From NCBI GenBank assembly GCA_017828975.1, contig JAGAJN010000003.1, positions 1 through 64,000 of the forward strand: a stretch of 64,000 nucleotides of DNA, read 5' to 3'. This document shows positions 1 through 8,285 of the stretch, in pieces (the first letter of the stretch is position 1; the number at the start of each line of letters is the position of its first letter). The position numbers and the translations under genes were made by a program. The notes beneath the pieces were generated by a model, which was not told the DNA's origin, searched no databases, and saw only the letters and a program-made list of their open reading frames with translations. Source of the DNA: Oscillospiraceae bacterium. GTDB lineage: Bacteria > Bacillota > Clostridia > Oscillospirales > Ruminococcaceae.

Positions 1-1
1 A

Positions 2-55
2 ATGGACAAGCTTATGCAAGCGATGGAACAGGGAAACAGCAGCTTCAACAAATAA
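2..55 (+). CDS. C-terminal end of an unidentified protein (partial)
   Basis: An open frame enters from the left edge and stops with TAA at 53-55. Only about 17 residues are visible, rich in Met, Gln and Asn and ending in SSFNK. That is too little to name the protein. The stop is followed within a few bases by a strong hairpin (61-96), which supports this being a real gene end. Confidence 0.5.
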   Translation: MDKLMQAMEQGNSSFNK

Positions 56-60
56 AAAAG

Positions 61-99
61 GGGACTTTTGTCAAAAAAATGCTTGACAAAAGTCCCTTT
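61..99 (+). terminator. Intrinsic terminator of the partial gene
   Basis: A 14-base arm, GGGACTTTTGTCAA (61-74), is perfectly complemented at 83-96 with an 8-base loop. A short T stretch follows. Confidence 0.75.
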
Positions 100-134
100 A
101 TGTGATATTATGGATAAAGCAAAAAGCACCCACA

Positions 135-166
135 GCTCAAAATGCTCTTGGCGGAACATTTTGAGC
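135..166. repeat. Small inverted repeat in the 56-350 gap
   Basis: The arms GCTCAAAATG (135-144) and CATTTTGAGC (157-166) are perfect complements around a 12-base loop. The rest of 100-350 holds no gene or RNA that I recognise. The hairpin could belong to a transcript from either side. Confidence 0.4.
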
Positions 167-350
167 ATTCATCGACGAACACACAACTGTTCGAGCGACT
201 TAGTGAATGCTGTTTAATCCTGTGCTTGATTATACAGGATTTTAATAGATTTGTCAAGCTGTTCTGCGTTAATGTGTCTTTGTTCGATTCTCACACATTG
301 ATGCAGTACAGCTTGACTTTTTGATTCGGAACGCATTGTCCGAGGGAATT

Positions 351-427
<77 letters not shown>

Positions 428-464
428 ATATATTTTGTATTGCCCTCAATCAGAGTGCTTTATT

Positions 465-493
465 ATTATATCACACGGTATCTGGAAAGTCAA
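465..493 (-). promoter_or_regulatory. Sigma-A promoter of tRNA-fMet
   Basis: On the minus strand, TTGACT (488-493) and TATAAT (465-470) are separated by exactly 17 bases. Transcription would start near 457, about 30 bases before the tRNA. Confidence 0.85.
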
Positions 494-668
494 TAGTTTT
501 TTTGAAAAAACGGGAGATTTGTATAATATGACAAAATGTCTTTACAAAGCCACAATGGTATTGTTGAAATATCCGAAAAACATAATTAATACAGGACATT
601 TGCCATCTTCCCATATACAGATTACAGTCGGTGGAAATTGTATAAAATGACAAAATTATCCGAAACAC

Positions 669-697
669 TTTACATTGACATTTAAATATAGTAAAAT
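669..697 (+). promoter_or_regulatory. Promoter of the pullulanase gene
   Basis: TTTACA (669-674), a 17-base spacer and TAAAAT (692-697). An overlapping TTGACA at 675-680 has a poorer spacing. The rest of the 428-752 gap shows no other feature apart from the tRNA promoter. Confidence 0.6.
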
Positions 698-752
698 GAT
701 AAAGTAATGAATTTTCCGAATATACTATATTTATATATCTTGGGGTGTTTTT

Positions 753-2684
753 GTGATAAAGGAAGCAGATGAAAAATACTATTTTGACGGCGAGCTGGGA
801 GCAGTATATTCCCCCGAAGCTACGGAGTTTAGGCTCTGGTCGCCCTTTGCGGAGGCAGTGTCGCTGAACGTCTATCCCGACTGCGTGGGACGCACTCCCA
901 GCGACGTTGTCCCGATGGAAAAGGGCGATGACGGCGTATGGCGTGTGCGCTGCGAGGGTGACCTTGACGCAGTTTTCTACACCTATTCCGTCACCTTCGG
1001 CGGGGAAACTACCGAAACTATTGACATTTACGCCAAGGCGGGCGGTGTCAACGGCAACAGGGGACAGGTGGTAAACTTTGCCAAGACCAATCCTATTGGC
1101 TGGGGGACACGTCACGCAAAGCCCCTTGAACGCTACACCGACGCCGTTATCTACGAAACTCACGTCAGGGATTTTTCCTCGGATAAGGAGAGTATGTTTA
1201 CCCACAAGGGCAAATTTCTGGCGTTTACCGAGCGGGGAATGGTCAACCGCTGGGGCGATAAGATAGGCATTGACCACCTTGTTGAGCTGGGCGTTACTCA
1301 CGTTCATCTGCTGCCCGTTTTCGATTTTCTCACGGTCGATGAATCGGAACAGTATTCTCCTCTTTACAACTGGGGCTACGACCCGAAGAATTTCAATTTC
1401 CCCGAAGGCTCCTATTCCACCGACCCTTACGACGGAAAGACACGTATCGTTGAGCTTAAAAGGCTTATTCACGCTCTGCACACCGAGGGTATTGCCGTTG
1501 TTATGGACGTGGTTTACAATCACACCTATCAGACCCTTGATTCGGCGTTTACGGCTTCTTTTCCGAGATATTATTATCGAAATTTCGGAGAATACTATTC
1601 CAACGGCTCGGGCTGCGGAAATGACCTTGCCACCGAGCGTTTGATGGTTCGGAAATTTATCGTGGACAGCCTTGTTTTCTGGGCGAAGGAATACCATATC
1701 GACGGCTTCCGTTTCGATTTGATGGGACTTTACGACATTGAAACCATGAACATTATCCACCGCACATTAAAGGAAATAAATCCCAACGTTATCCTCTACG
1801 GCGAGGGCTGGACGGGCGGCGACACTCCTCTTGAATGGGAAAAGCGTGCCATGAAGCACAACGCTGTCCATATGAAAAATGTGGCGTTTTTTAGTGATGA
1901 TTTCCGTGATACGGTCAAGGGAAATGTCTTTGAGAACCGCATGAAGGGCTATGTAAACGGCGCTCCCAACAACGCCGAGGCTGCCATGCAGATAATCACG
2001 GGGCGCACCCGCCACCCGCAGCTGCCCATTCTCGAACGCTACGCCTGGACGGACACTCCCGCTCAGGTGGTCAACTACGTCGAAGCCCACGACAATCTCA
2101 CCCTCTGGGACAAGCTTTTCTACACAAATCCCACCGACAACGAGGAAAACCGCATTAAGATGGATAAACTGGCGGCAGCGTTCGTGTTCCTGTCACAGGG
2201 AATTCCTTTTATTCAGGCTGGGCAGGATTTTCTGAGAACAAAGCCTCTCCCGGGCGGCGCATTCGACCATAACAGCTACAACGCCCCCGATGCCGTTAAC
2301 AGCATAAAATGGGAGAGAAAGCACACCTACTGCAAGGTTTTCGACTATTACAAGGGGCTTATTGAGTTCAGAAAGAACCACAGCGGTCTGAGAATGACCG
2401 AAAGCTCGGAGATCGCACAGAGTATACGCTTTTTCGACAAACTGCCCTCCCGAATGATAGGCTTCAGCATTTCCTCCGACGACAAGCTTTCGGAAATGAT
2501 AGTCTTTATGAACCCCGAGCCTTACGAGGCGGAGCTGTTCGCATTCGGTGAATATGACGTTTACATTGACGGGGAACGTGCGGGAAATACTCCGCTCTAC
2601 ACCGTGAACGGCAGCTACAAAATCGCCCCCATCAGCTGTATGGTTCTGGGCAGAAAAAGGGAAAATCAGGAAGGGACGCTGTAA
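753..2684 (+). CDS. pulA: Type I pullulanase (GH13)
   Basis: This debranching enzyme hydrolyses alpha-1,6 links in pullulan, amylopectin and glycogen. The 643-residue protein has an N-terminal CBM48-like domain (about 15-95) and then a GH13 barrel. The type I signature YNWGYDP is at about 205-211. The predicted nucleophile is Asp322 in FRFDLMG, the acid/base Glu351 in YGEGW, and the transition-state Asp447 in VEAHDN. There is no signal peptide, so it probably acts on glycogen or imported oligosaccharides in the cytoplasm. The start is GTG behind a GGGGTG site. Its 3' end overlaps the convergent SpoIID-like gene by 19 bases, leaving no room for a terminator. Confidence 0.93.
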   Translation: MIKEADEKYYFDGELGAVYSPEATEFRLWSPFAEAVSLNVYPDCVGRTPSDVVPMEKGDDGVWRVRCEGDLDAVFYTYSVTFGGETTETIDIYAKAGGVNGNRGQVVNFAKTNPIGWGTRHAKPLERYTDAVIYETHVRDFSSDKESMFTHKGKFLAFTERGMVNRWGDKIGIDHLVELGVTHVHLLPVFDFLTVDESEQYSPLYNWGYDPKNFNFPEGSYSTDPYDGKTRIVELKRLIHALHTEGIAVVMDVVYNHTYQTLDSAFTASFPRYYYRNFGEYYSNGSGCGNDLATERLMVRKFIVDSLVFWAKEYHIDGFRFDLMGLYDIETMNIIHRTLKEINPNVILYGEGWTGGDTPLEWEKRAMKHNAVHMKNVAFFSDDFRDTVKGNVFENRMKGYVNGAPNNAEAAMQIITGRTRHPQLPILERYAWTDTPAQVVNYVEAHDNLTLWDKLFYTNPTDNEENRIKMDKLAAAFVFLSQGIPFIQAGQDFLRTKPLPGGAFDHNSYNAPDAVNSIKWERKHTYCKVFDYYKGLIEFRKNHSGLRMTESSEIAQSIRFFDKLPSRMIGFSISSDDKLSEMIVFMNPEPYEAELFAFGEYDVYIDGERAGNTPLYTVNGSYKIAPISCMVLGRKRENQEGTL

Positions 2685-3604
2685 AAATGCAGCAGAATCT
2701 CCCGATAGTCCCAGCCGTCAAGTGCCATATTCTGCGCACCTTGCTGACACATTCCACATAAATGTCCCGAACCCAACAGGGTGAATGTTATATCGTCTTG
2801 GTTAATAGAAAATTCAAATCTTGCCGATGGGAGGTTGAGAAGCTCCGAAAGCTCATTTCCCGAAATCGGCTTGCCGTAAAGCTCTGCGGACAGTACCGTC
2901 CCTGCGGGGCTTTTTTCGGTGACGGTCAGGGGGACACCCTCGGCTTTTTCGTTAAAATTTGCTTCAAAACGAGCCGAGATCTCCGCAAGCGTCAGGGTTA
3001 TTTCCTCGGAAATCTGCGATTTTTCCGTCATGCTAGGGACACTTGCCAGATAGGGGACAGCCTCGCCGAACGCCGTTTCCGCCGACTCGGTATATTCCCA
3101 CGAGGACGGGTGAAACACCGCAGCTATGGGGATTCCCTCGTAGGCGAGATATTCCCCGGAAACTGCCGAGCAAGCGGCGTATGCCTTTTCATAGGCTTCC
3201 TCGTAGCCGTTCCCGAAAAAGGCTTTCGCTTCGTCCTCGGTGAAAAATTCCTGATAAAGCGTGCGGTCGTCGGAAAAATCCGCACCGTCAAGGCTGCTCA
3301 GTTCGCAAAGCCTGAGAGCGTATGTGTTTGCGGCAACTGCCTGCGCTTTCAGGGCTTCCTCGGAGTAATCTGCGGGCATCTGCGCCAGAACAGAGCCGAT
3401 GGAATAATCAAGTGCGGAAATCGGCACCGTTTTGCCCTCGTTGGTGAGATATACGGTGTAAAATTCCCTGTCCGAGCGGCATATTTCCACCTGCGGGGAC
3501 GGTTCGGCGGCGTATCTTTCGGGATTCAACAGGGACAAAGCGGGTATCCCTGCAAGCATAATGACGTAAACGGCGGCGTTTTTGGCTGTTCCTTTCAATA
3601 TCAT
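2666..3604 (-). CDS. SpoIID-like sporulation protein
   Basis: SpoIID proteins are membrane-anchored lytic transglycosylases that trim peptidoglycan during forespore engulfment. This ~312-residue protein has one N-terminal hydrophobic segment, the family motif EALKAQAVAANTYAL, and a C-terminal block GSGHLCGMCQQGAQNMAL that matches the usual GxGHGxGMSQxGA pattern with Cys and Cys-Gln substitutions. Three in-frame starts are possible: 3616 (no ribosome site), 3604 (site very close) and TTG at about 3598 (AAAGGA at ideal spacing). A possible sigma-E promoter lies upstream. It may be SpoIID itself or a SpoIID-domain paralogue, because the Ser/His pattern of the final motif is altered. Confidence 0.8.
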   Translation of the reverse strand: MILKGTAKNAAVYVIMLAGIPALSLLNPERYAAEPSPQVEICRSDREFYTVYLTNEGKTVPISALDYSIGSVLAQMPADYSEEALKAQAVAANTYALRLCELSSLDGADFSDDRTLYQEFFTEDEAKAFFGNGYEEAYEKAYAACSAVSGEYLAYEGIPIAAVFHPSSWEYTESAETAFGEAVPYLASVPSMTEKSQISEEITLTLAEISARFEANFNEKAEGVPLTVTEKSPAGTVLSAELYGKPISGNELSELLNLPSARFEFSINQDDITFTLLGSGHLCGMCQQGAQNMALDGWDYREILLHFYSVPS

Positions 3605-3640
3605 CAGTCCTTTCATTTGTTAAAATCGGAAATCGTCGGC

Positions 3641-3670
3641 AGAATATGAAAAAACGCTTGACAATGGGGG
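3641..3670 (-). promoter_or_regulatory. Possible sigma-E promoter of the SpoIID-like gene
   Basis: The minus strand reads CCATT, 14 bases, then CATATTCT. This resembles the sigma-E pattern (ATT-type -35, CATANNNT -10) at normal spacing, and spoIID is sigma-E dependent in Bacillus. The -35 region overlaps the -35 of the divergent citrate synthase promoter. The match is by eye only. Confidence 0.3.
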
Positions 3671-3686
3671 AAAAGTGTAGTAAAAT
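3658..3686 (+). promoter_or_regulatory. Promoter of citrate synthase
   Basis: TTGACA (3658-3663), a 17-base spacer and TAAAAT (3681-3686), near-perfect sigma-A. The start point would be near 3693, so the translation start must lie downstream of that. Confidence 0.85.
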
Positions 3687-3760
3687 GATTTTAATGGGTT
3701 TTTATCTGTTTGATTCAATGGAGCATCGCAGATTGTTTCCCCAAATATATTTTGGAATGG

Positions 3761-5125
3761 GTGAGTCTGTTGAACTACACAAACAACGAAGAAAGCATTA
3801 AAATTCTATGCGGTGAGGTCATAAAAAATAACACAATAGCACCTAAGTACTACGAAAAATATCAGGTCAAAAGAGGTCTGCGAAACGCTGACGGCACAGG
3901 CGTTATGGCAGGTATCACAAATATATGCAATGTCCACGGCTATGTTATCAACGAGGGTGAAAAGGCTCCTATCAAGGGCGAGCTTATCTACCGGGGCTAT
4001 AATCTTGAGGACATCGTAAAGAACACCGTTGAAAGGGGAAGATACGGCTTTGAAGAGGTCGTTTATCTGCTGCTTTTCGGTGAGCTTCCCGACGAGGTGC
4101 AGCTTAAGCGTTTCACCGATCTTCTGGCAAAATTCAGGGAGCTTCCCGAAAATTTTGCAGAGGATATGATATTCAAAGCACCTTCGCCGAATATAATGAA
4201 CAAAATGGCAAGAAGCGTTCTGGCTATGTATTCCTTCGATGATAATCCCGAGGATATGTCGCTGGAGGCTGAGCTGTTCAGGGCAATTAAGGTCATCGCA
4301 AGGCTGCCTGCTACCATGGTTGCGGGCTATCAGATAAAGAGAAGATACTATGACAAGGAATCCCTTGTTATGCACCAGATAAACCCCGACGAGGCTACTG
4401 CAGAGAGCATTCTTTCAACTCTCAGATTTGACAGGCAGTACACCCCCGAGGAGGCTAAGCTTCTCGACCTTATGCTCATTATCCACGCTGAACACGGCGG
4501 CGGAAACAACTCCACCTTTACCTGCCGCACCCTGACATCTTCCGGAACAGACGCTTATGCAGCCTATGCGGGCGCTATCTCTTCCCTGAAGGGTCATCGT
4601 CACGGCGGTGCAAATGCCAAGGTAATGCGTCAGCTGGATGAACTGAAAACCAATATCAAGCATTGGGACAACGACAATGAGGTCGCAGATTACATCAGAA
4701 AGGTGTTCAAAAAGGAGGCAGGCGACGGTTCGGGACTTATCTACGGTATGGGCCACGCTGTCTACACTATCTCCGACCCGAGAGCTGTTATCCTGAAGAA
4801 AAACGCTATGGAGCTTGCCAAGGGCACGGAGCTGGAAGATGAGTTTATGCTTCTCGACGCAGTTGAAAGGCTCACTCCGAAGGTGTTCGCCGAGGTCAAG
4901 GGAGATTACAAGGTAATGTGCGCAAACGTTGACCTGTATTCCGGTCTTGTGTACAAAATGCTTAAGATCCCGCCCGAACTCTGCACACCGCTGTTCGCAG
5001 TTTCAAGAATTGCGGGCTGGTCGGCTCACAGGATAGAAGAAATGCTCACCTGCGGACGTATCATTCGTCCCGCTTACAAGGCAATCGCACACGAAAGAGT
5101 ATACATTCCGCTTGAAGAACGCTAA
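3761..5125 (+). CDS. gltA: Citrate synthase
   Basis: Condenses acetyl-CoA and oxaloacetate to citrate, here most likely feeding glutamate synthesis in an anaerobe. Recognisable features are the N-terminal block YEKYQVKRGLRNADGTGVMAG of the clostridial citrate/2-methylcitrate synthase type, the oxaloacetate-binding HGGGNNSTFTCR, the GHRHGGANAKV loop, the catalytic His in GMGHAVY, and an Asp in NVDLYSG. The reading frame is open back to a TTG at 3710, but no ribosome site precedes it. GTG at 3761 (about 454 residues) or TTG at 3770 are better placed. It is expressed from its own strong promoter. Confidence 0.93.
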   Translation: MSLLNYTNNEESIKILCGEVIKNNTIAPKYYEKYQVKRGLRNADGTGVMAGITNICNVHGYVINEGEKAPIKGELIYRGYNLEDIVKNTVERGRYGFEEVVYLLLFGELPDEVQLKRFTDLLAKFRELPENFAEDMIFKAPSPNIMNKMARSVLAMYSFDDNPEDMSLEAELFRAIKVIARLPATMVAGYQIKRRYYDKESLVMHQINPDEATAESILSTLRFDRQYTPEEAKLLDLMLIIHAEHGGGNNSTFTCRTLTSSGTDAYAAYAGAISSLKGHRHGGANAKVMRQLDELKTNIKHWDNDNEVADYIRKVFKKEAGDGSGLIYGMGHAVYTISDPRAVILKKNAMELAKGTELEDEFMLLDAVERLTPKVFAEVKGDYKVMCANVDLYSGLVYKMLKIPPELCTPLFAVSRIAGWSAHRIEEMLTCGRIIRPAYKAIAHERVYIPLEER

Positions 5126-5145
5126 TCATTTATGGGGGCAGTATT

Positions 5146-6138
5146 ATGAAACAGAATCCAACATCTGCTGCAAAAAGCAGAGGAAAATCAGGTGTACTTT
5201 CGGTTGACAGACGTATTTCCTTTTGGGTATTTATTGCGGCGGCGGTAATTGCTACCGTCCTCAGGACATATCAGCTTTATGCGGATATGGACCATAACAC
5301 GGGATATTACATCAACGGCAGCATTTTTATGAATTATACGACGATTTTCATTGCCGCAGCGATAATCGCAATTGCTGTTATTATCCATCTTGGAAGCTCA
5401 AAGGATAAGGTCATCAAGTCATGTATCCTGCTTAATCCTATGCGTCTGAAGCAGCAGAAGCTTGCGAAGAAGATTTCTCCAAAGGCTGCTCTTATGTCAC
5501 TTATAATGTCCGCACTTACTATGTGCGAATTTGGTATCAATGCCTATTCCGCCGTTACCTACAAGGATTGGAGCGTTGTGGGCGTTTGCATAATGGTGTT
5601 TCAGTTTGTTGCTGCCATCACGCTTATTTCCGTTGCTGCGGGAATTTTAAACGGCAGCGGAATCACACACCCTCACTGCTTCTTTCTGGCATCTATCCCC
5701 ATCTGGAAAACTCTTGAGGTCTGCCGTATGGCAATGACAGATGTTACGGTTTCGTCCTATTCTATCAAGATCTATGAGATGTTCACCGATATGGCTGCGG
5801 CGATATTCTTCCTGCTGACCATCAGATTTTTCCTTGGTCTGGAGAAGAAACTCACTCGTTACAATATGTGCGTCTGGGGTTATGCAGTCGCTATAATTGC
5901 CGCTGCTTCAACTATCCCGAGATTTGCTATGTATTATCTGCTCCCCTTTGACGGAAGAGCATTCATTATTACTCCCAACATTAGCGATCTGGGACTGATA
6001 CTCCTCCCCCCCGCTCTGGTACACGTTTTCTGGAGCAAATACGAATACCGTGTAATGCCGAAGCTGAATGCTTTCGGTCGCAGACGTTGGGTAAGCAAGA
6101 ACCTGACAGACAGCGGTTCCGGCATGAAATCAATTTAA
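5146..6138 (+). CDS. Polytopic membrane protein of unknown function
   Basis: A 330-residue protein with about seven hydrophobic segments, for example at about 25-45, 64-82, 105-125, 140-165 and 245-265. It has a short basic N-terminus with no cleavable signal. I do not recognise the family. It follows citrate synthase by 20 bases with a GGGGGCAG site, so it may be co-transcribed, but no functional link to citrate metabolism is visible. A 9-bp hairpin at 6168-6190 probably ends the transcript. Confidence 0.7.
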   Translation: MKQNPTSAAKSRGKSGVLSVDRRISFWVFIAAAVIATVLRTYQLYADMDHNTGYYINGSIFMNYTTIFIAAAIIAIAVIIHLGSSKDKVIKSCILLNPMRLKQQKLAKKISPKAALMSLIMSALTMCEFGINAYSAVTYKDWSVVGVCIMVFQFVAAITLISVAAGILNGSGITHPHCFFLASIPIWKTLEVCRMAMTDVTVSSYSIKIYEMFTDMAAAIFFLLTIRFFLGLEKKLTRYNMCVWGYAVAIIAAASTIPRFAMYYLLPFDGRAFIITPNISDLGLILLPPALVHVFWSKYEYRVMPKLNAFGRRRWVSKNLTDSGSGMKSI

Positions 6139-6167
6139 TAGGCGTCATTTGCGGCGCTTGTTTGCAG

Positions 6168-6190
6168 GGCGTACTTGAAATAAGTACGCC
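6168..6190 (+). terminator. Hairpin after the membrane protein
   Basis: GGCGTACTT (6168-6176) pairs perfectly with AAGTACGCC (6182-6190) over a 5-base loop. The tail TGTTTGCG is only weakly T-rich, so this could also be an operator. Confidence 0.45.
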
Positions 6191-6226
6191 TGTTTGCGTA
6201 CTTATTAAGTACAGACTGTTTGCGTA
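6190..6226. promoter_or_regulatory. Repeated operator-like motifs before the lipoprotein/two-component genes
   Basis: The palindrome GTACTTATTAAGTAC (6198-6212) is flanked by two direct copies of CTGTTTGCGTA (6190-6200, 6216-6226). The same GTACTT/AAGTAC half-sites make up the hairpin just upstream. They sit 40-75 bases before the lipoprotein start, where a regulator, perhaps the downstream response regulator, could bind. Confidence 0.4.
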
Positions 6227-6264
6227 ATGAATGGTACACATTGAATGATTGAAAAGGTGTATAA

Positions 6265-7566
6265 ATGAAGAAAAAAATGGTGATCCTTGGCGTTCTGGCG
6301 GCGTGTGTGATGTCAGGGTGTTCGGTGGCGGGTACTGCCGAAAATCTTCTGTCGCCGCCAATGCTCAGTGCGGAGCAGTCGGAAATATACGAAGCCCTCA
6401 GAAAAGAGCTTGGCAAGGAGATAAAGCTGAAATTCCCCAAAGCGGGGGATTACCGTTCGGCGTTTATTGTTGCAAATATCGACGATGAGCCGACCAATGA
6501 AGCGCTGGTCATCTACGAAAGCCCGTCGGGCGGAAATGTCCGCATCAACGTGCTGGACAAGAACGAAAACGGCTGGTTCTCCGCTTATGACCATTCGGGC
6601 GCAGGTGCCGAGGTGGAGGGCGTTAAGATATGCCGTATCGGCGGTTCGTCTGCGTTGAATATCCTTGTTGGTTACAGCACGGTAAACCGCAACGAAAAGC
6701 AGCTGAAAGCATACATCTACAAGGACGGTGTTCTGGTAAACACCTACGACGACATCTACTTTGCTGCCGAAGTCATGGATCTTGACGGCGACGGGCGCAG
6801 CGAGATAGAGATAATCACCGCACCCGCCGAAAATAAGCCCGCAAAGGTCAAAATGATCACTTCCGACGAGAATAATATGCTGTTCGTTCAGGACGAAATA
6901 GACCTTGACGAGGGCGTTTCGGAGATAGCTTCCATCGTCAGGGGATATGCTGCCAGCGGACGTCCTGCGCTGTTCATCGACGGCGTAAGGGGCAGCTCGG
7001 GACTTTCCACCGAGATAGTTTACTGTATCGGCGGTAGTCTGCGAAATCCCGTGGCACTCAGTGAGGACTCCATTAAGGCTACCCTCCACCCCAAGGGCTA
7101 TTCTCCTGCGGACGCCGATGGGGACGGTATTACCGAGATACCAACGATCTCGCCCTTCCCGGGCTATGAGTCTGTGTCAAGCGGCAGCGAGGTCCTGAAT
7201 CTCACCACTTGGAATATCTTCGAGAATTATATGATAGTCCCGAAAATGTCGGGCTTCTACAACCGTTCGGCAGGATATTTCTATATGATACCCAGCCGCT
7301 GGGAGGGCGTAGTGACCGTTAAAGCGGACAGTTACACGGGCGAATATGTTTTCTGCCGATACGGCGGAAGCCTGAATGCCAGCACGGTGGAGCTTATGCG
7401 TATAGCTGCGGTGGACTCCCTGAACGAAAGCGCATATTTGGAAAACGGCTATTTTACCGCCGAATCACGAAGCGGTATTTGCTATATGATAAAAATCAAC
7501 AGCGAGATCGACGAACCTTTAGTGCCCACGCTGGCAGAGGTCAAAAATAATTTCTATCTAATCTGA
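6265..7566 (+). CDS. Secreted lipoprotein of unknown function beside a two-component system
   Basis: 433 residues. The N-terminus MKKKMVILGVLAACVMSGC is a lipoprotein signal, with Cys19 as the probable lipid-modified residue. The mature part contains repeated Asp-rich loops of the FG-GAP/VCBS type (MDLDGDGRSEIE near 172 and ADADGDGITEIP near 290), which suggests a calcium-binding beta-propeller outside the cell. No catalytic domain is evident. It is followed 17 bases later by a response regulator and a histidine kinase, so it may be an accessory or sensor protein for them. The start is ATG behind a weak AAAGGTG site. Confidence 0.75.
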   Translation: MKKKMVILGVLAACVMSGCSVAGTAENLLSPPMLSAEQSEIYEALRKELGKEIKLKFPKAGDYRSAFIVANIDDEPTNEALVIYESPSGGNVRINVLDKNENGWFSAYDHSGAGAEVEGVKICRIGGSSALNILVGYSTVNRNEKQLKAYIYKDGVLVNTYDDIYFAAEVMDLDGDGRSEIEIITAPAENKPAKVKMITSDENNMLFVQDEIDLDEGVSEIASIVRGYAASGRPALFIDGVRGSSGLSTEIVYCIGGSLRNPVALSEDSIKATLHPKGYSPADADGDGITEIPTISPFPGYESVSSGSEVLNLTTWNIFENYMIVPKMSGFYNRSAGYFYMIPSRWEGVVTVKADSYTGEYVFCRYGGSLNASTVELMRIAAVDSLNESAYLENGYFTAESRSGICYMIKINSEIDEPLVPTLAEVKNNFYLI

Positions 7567-7583
7567 ATATTCGGAGGAACGTT

Positions 7584-8285
7584 ATGAAAAGAATTCTTGT
7601 TTGCGAGGACGAGGACGTTATCAGAGATTTCGTCGTCATCAATCTGAAAAGAGCGGGCTATGACGTGGTTGATGTAAACTGCGGCGAGGCGGCTCTGGAA
7701 GCCTTTGAGCGTGAAAACGGCAACTTTGATATTGCCCTGCTGGACATTATGATGCCCGGTATCGACGGCTTTACCGTATGTAAAACGCTCAGAAGCAAAA
7801 GCTCCGCTATCGGCATAATCATGCTGTCGGCTAAATCCCAGGAAATGGACAAGGTGAGCGGGCTTATGCTGGGAGCTGACGACTACATAACCAAGCCCTT
7901 CTCACCGTCGGAGCTTACTGCCCGCATCGACGCTATCTACCGCCGTGTGAGTATGACTGTCGCAAAGGTGGAAAAGGAGCCGACTATCGAATCCGGTCCC
8001 TTTGTGCTTAATCTCAAAAGCAGGACGGTGGCAAAAAACGGTGTGCCCGTTGAGCTTACTCAGGTGGAATATCAGATACTTGAATATTTCATGAACAATC
8101 AGAACACCGCTCTTGACCGTTCTTCTATTCTTACCCACATCTGGGGGGAGAATTATTTCGGCGATGATAAGATAGTCGATGTAAACGTAAGACGTATCCG
8201 CATGAAGATAGAGGACGAGCCGTCAAACCCACGCTATATCCAGACCATATGGGGCTTCGGCTACAAATGGACGGCAGGTAAATGA
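7584..8285 (+). CDS. OmpR/PhoB-family response regulator
   Basis: 233 residues. The receiver domain (1-115) has acidic residues EDED at 8-11, the phosphorylation site Asp54 in LLDIMMPG, and a conserved Lys in the KPFSPSEL block. The C-terminal winged helix (about 135-230) shows the family ending IQTIWGFGYKW. The start has a GGAGGAACG site. Its last four bases overlap the start of the kinase gene (ATGA), so the two are translationally coupled. The target genes are not identifiable from the window. Confidence 0.93.
   Translation: MKRILVCEDEDVIRDFVVINLKRAGYDVVDVNCGEAALEAFERENGNFDIALLDIMMPGIDGFTVCKTLRSKSSAIGIIMLSAKSQEMDKVSGLMLGADDYITKPFSPSELTARIDAIYRRVSMTVAKVEKEPTIESGPFVLNLKSRTVAKNGVPVELTQVEYQILEYFMNNQNTALDRSSILTHIWGENYFGDDKIVDVNVRRIRMKIEDEPSNPRYIQTIWGFGYKWTAGK

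Noticed and set aside
471-1760. 429-codon open frame opposite pulA
   Set aside because: It is antisense to a clearly conserved pullulanase and has no ribosome site or recognisable domain; a shadow of GC-biased codons. The same applies to the long frames at 2762-3649, 8261-9550, 13474-14538 and 23608-25182.
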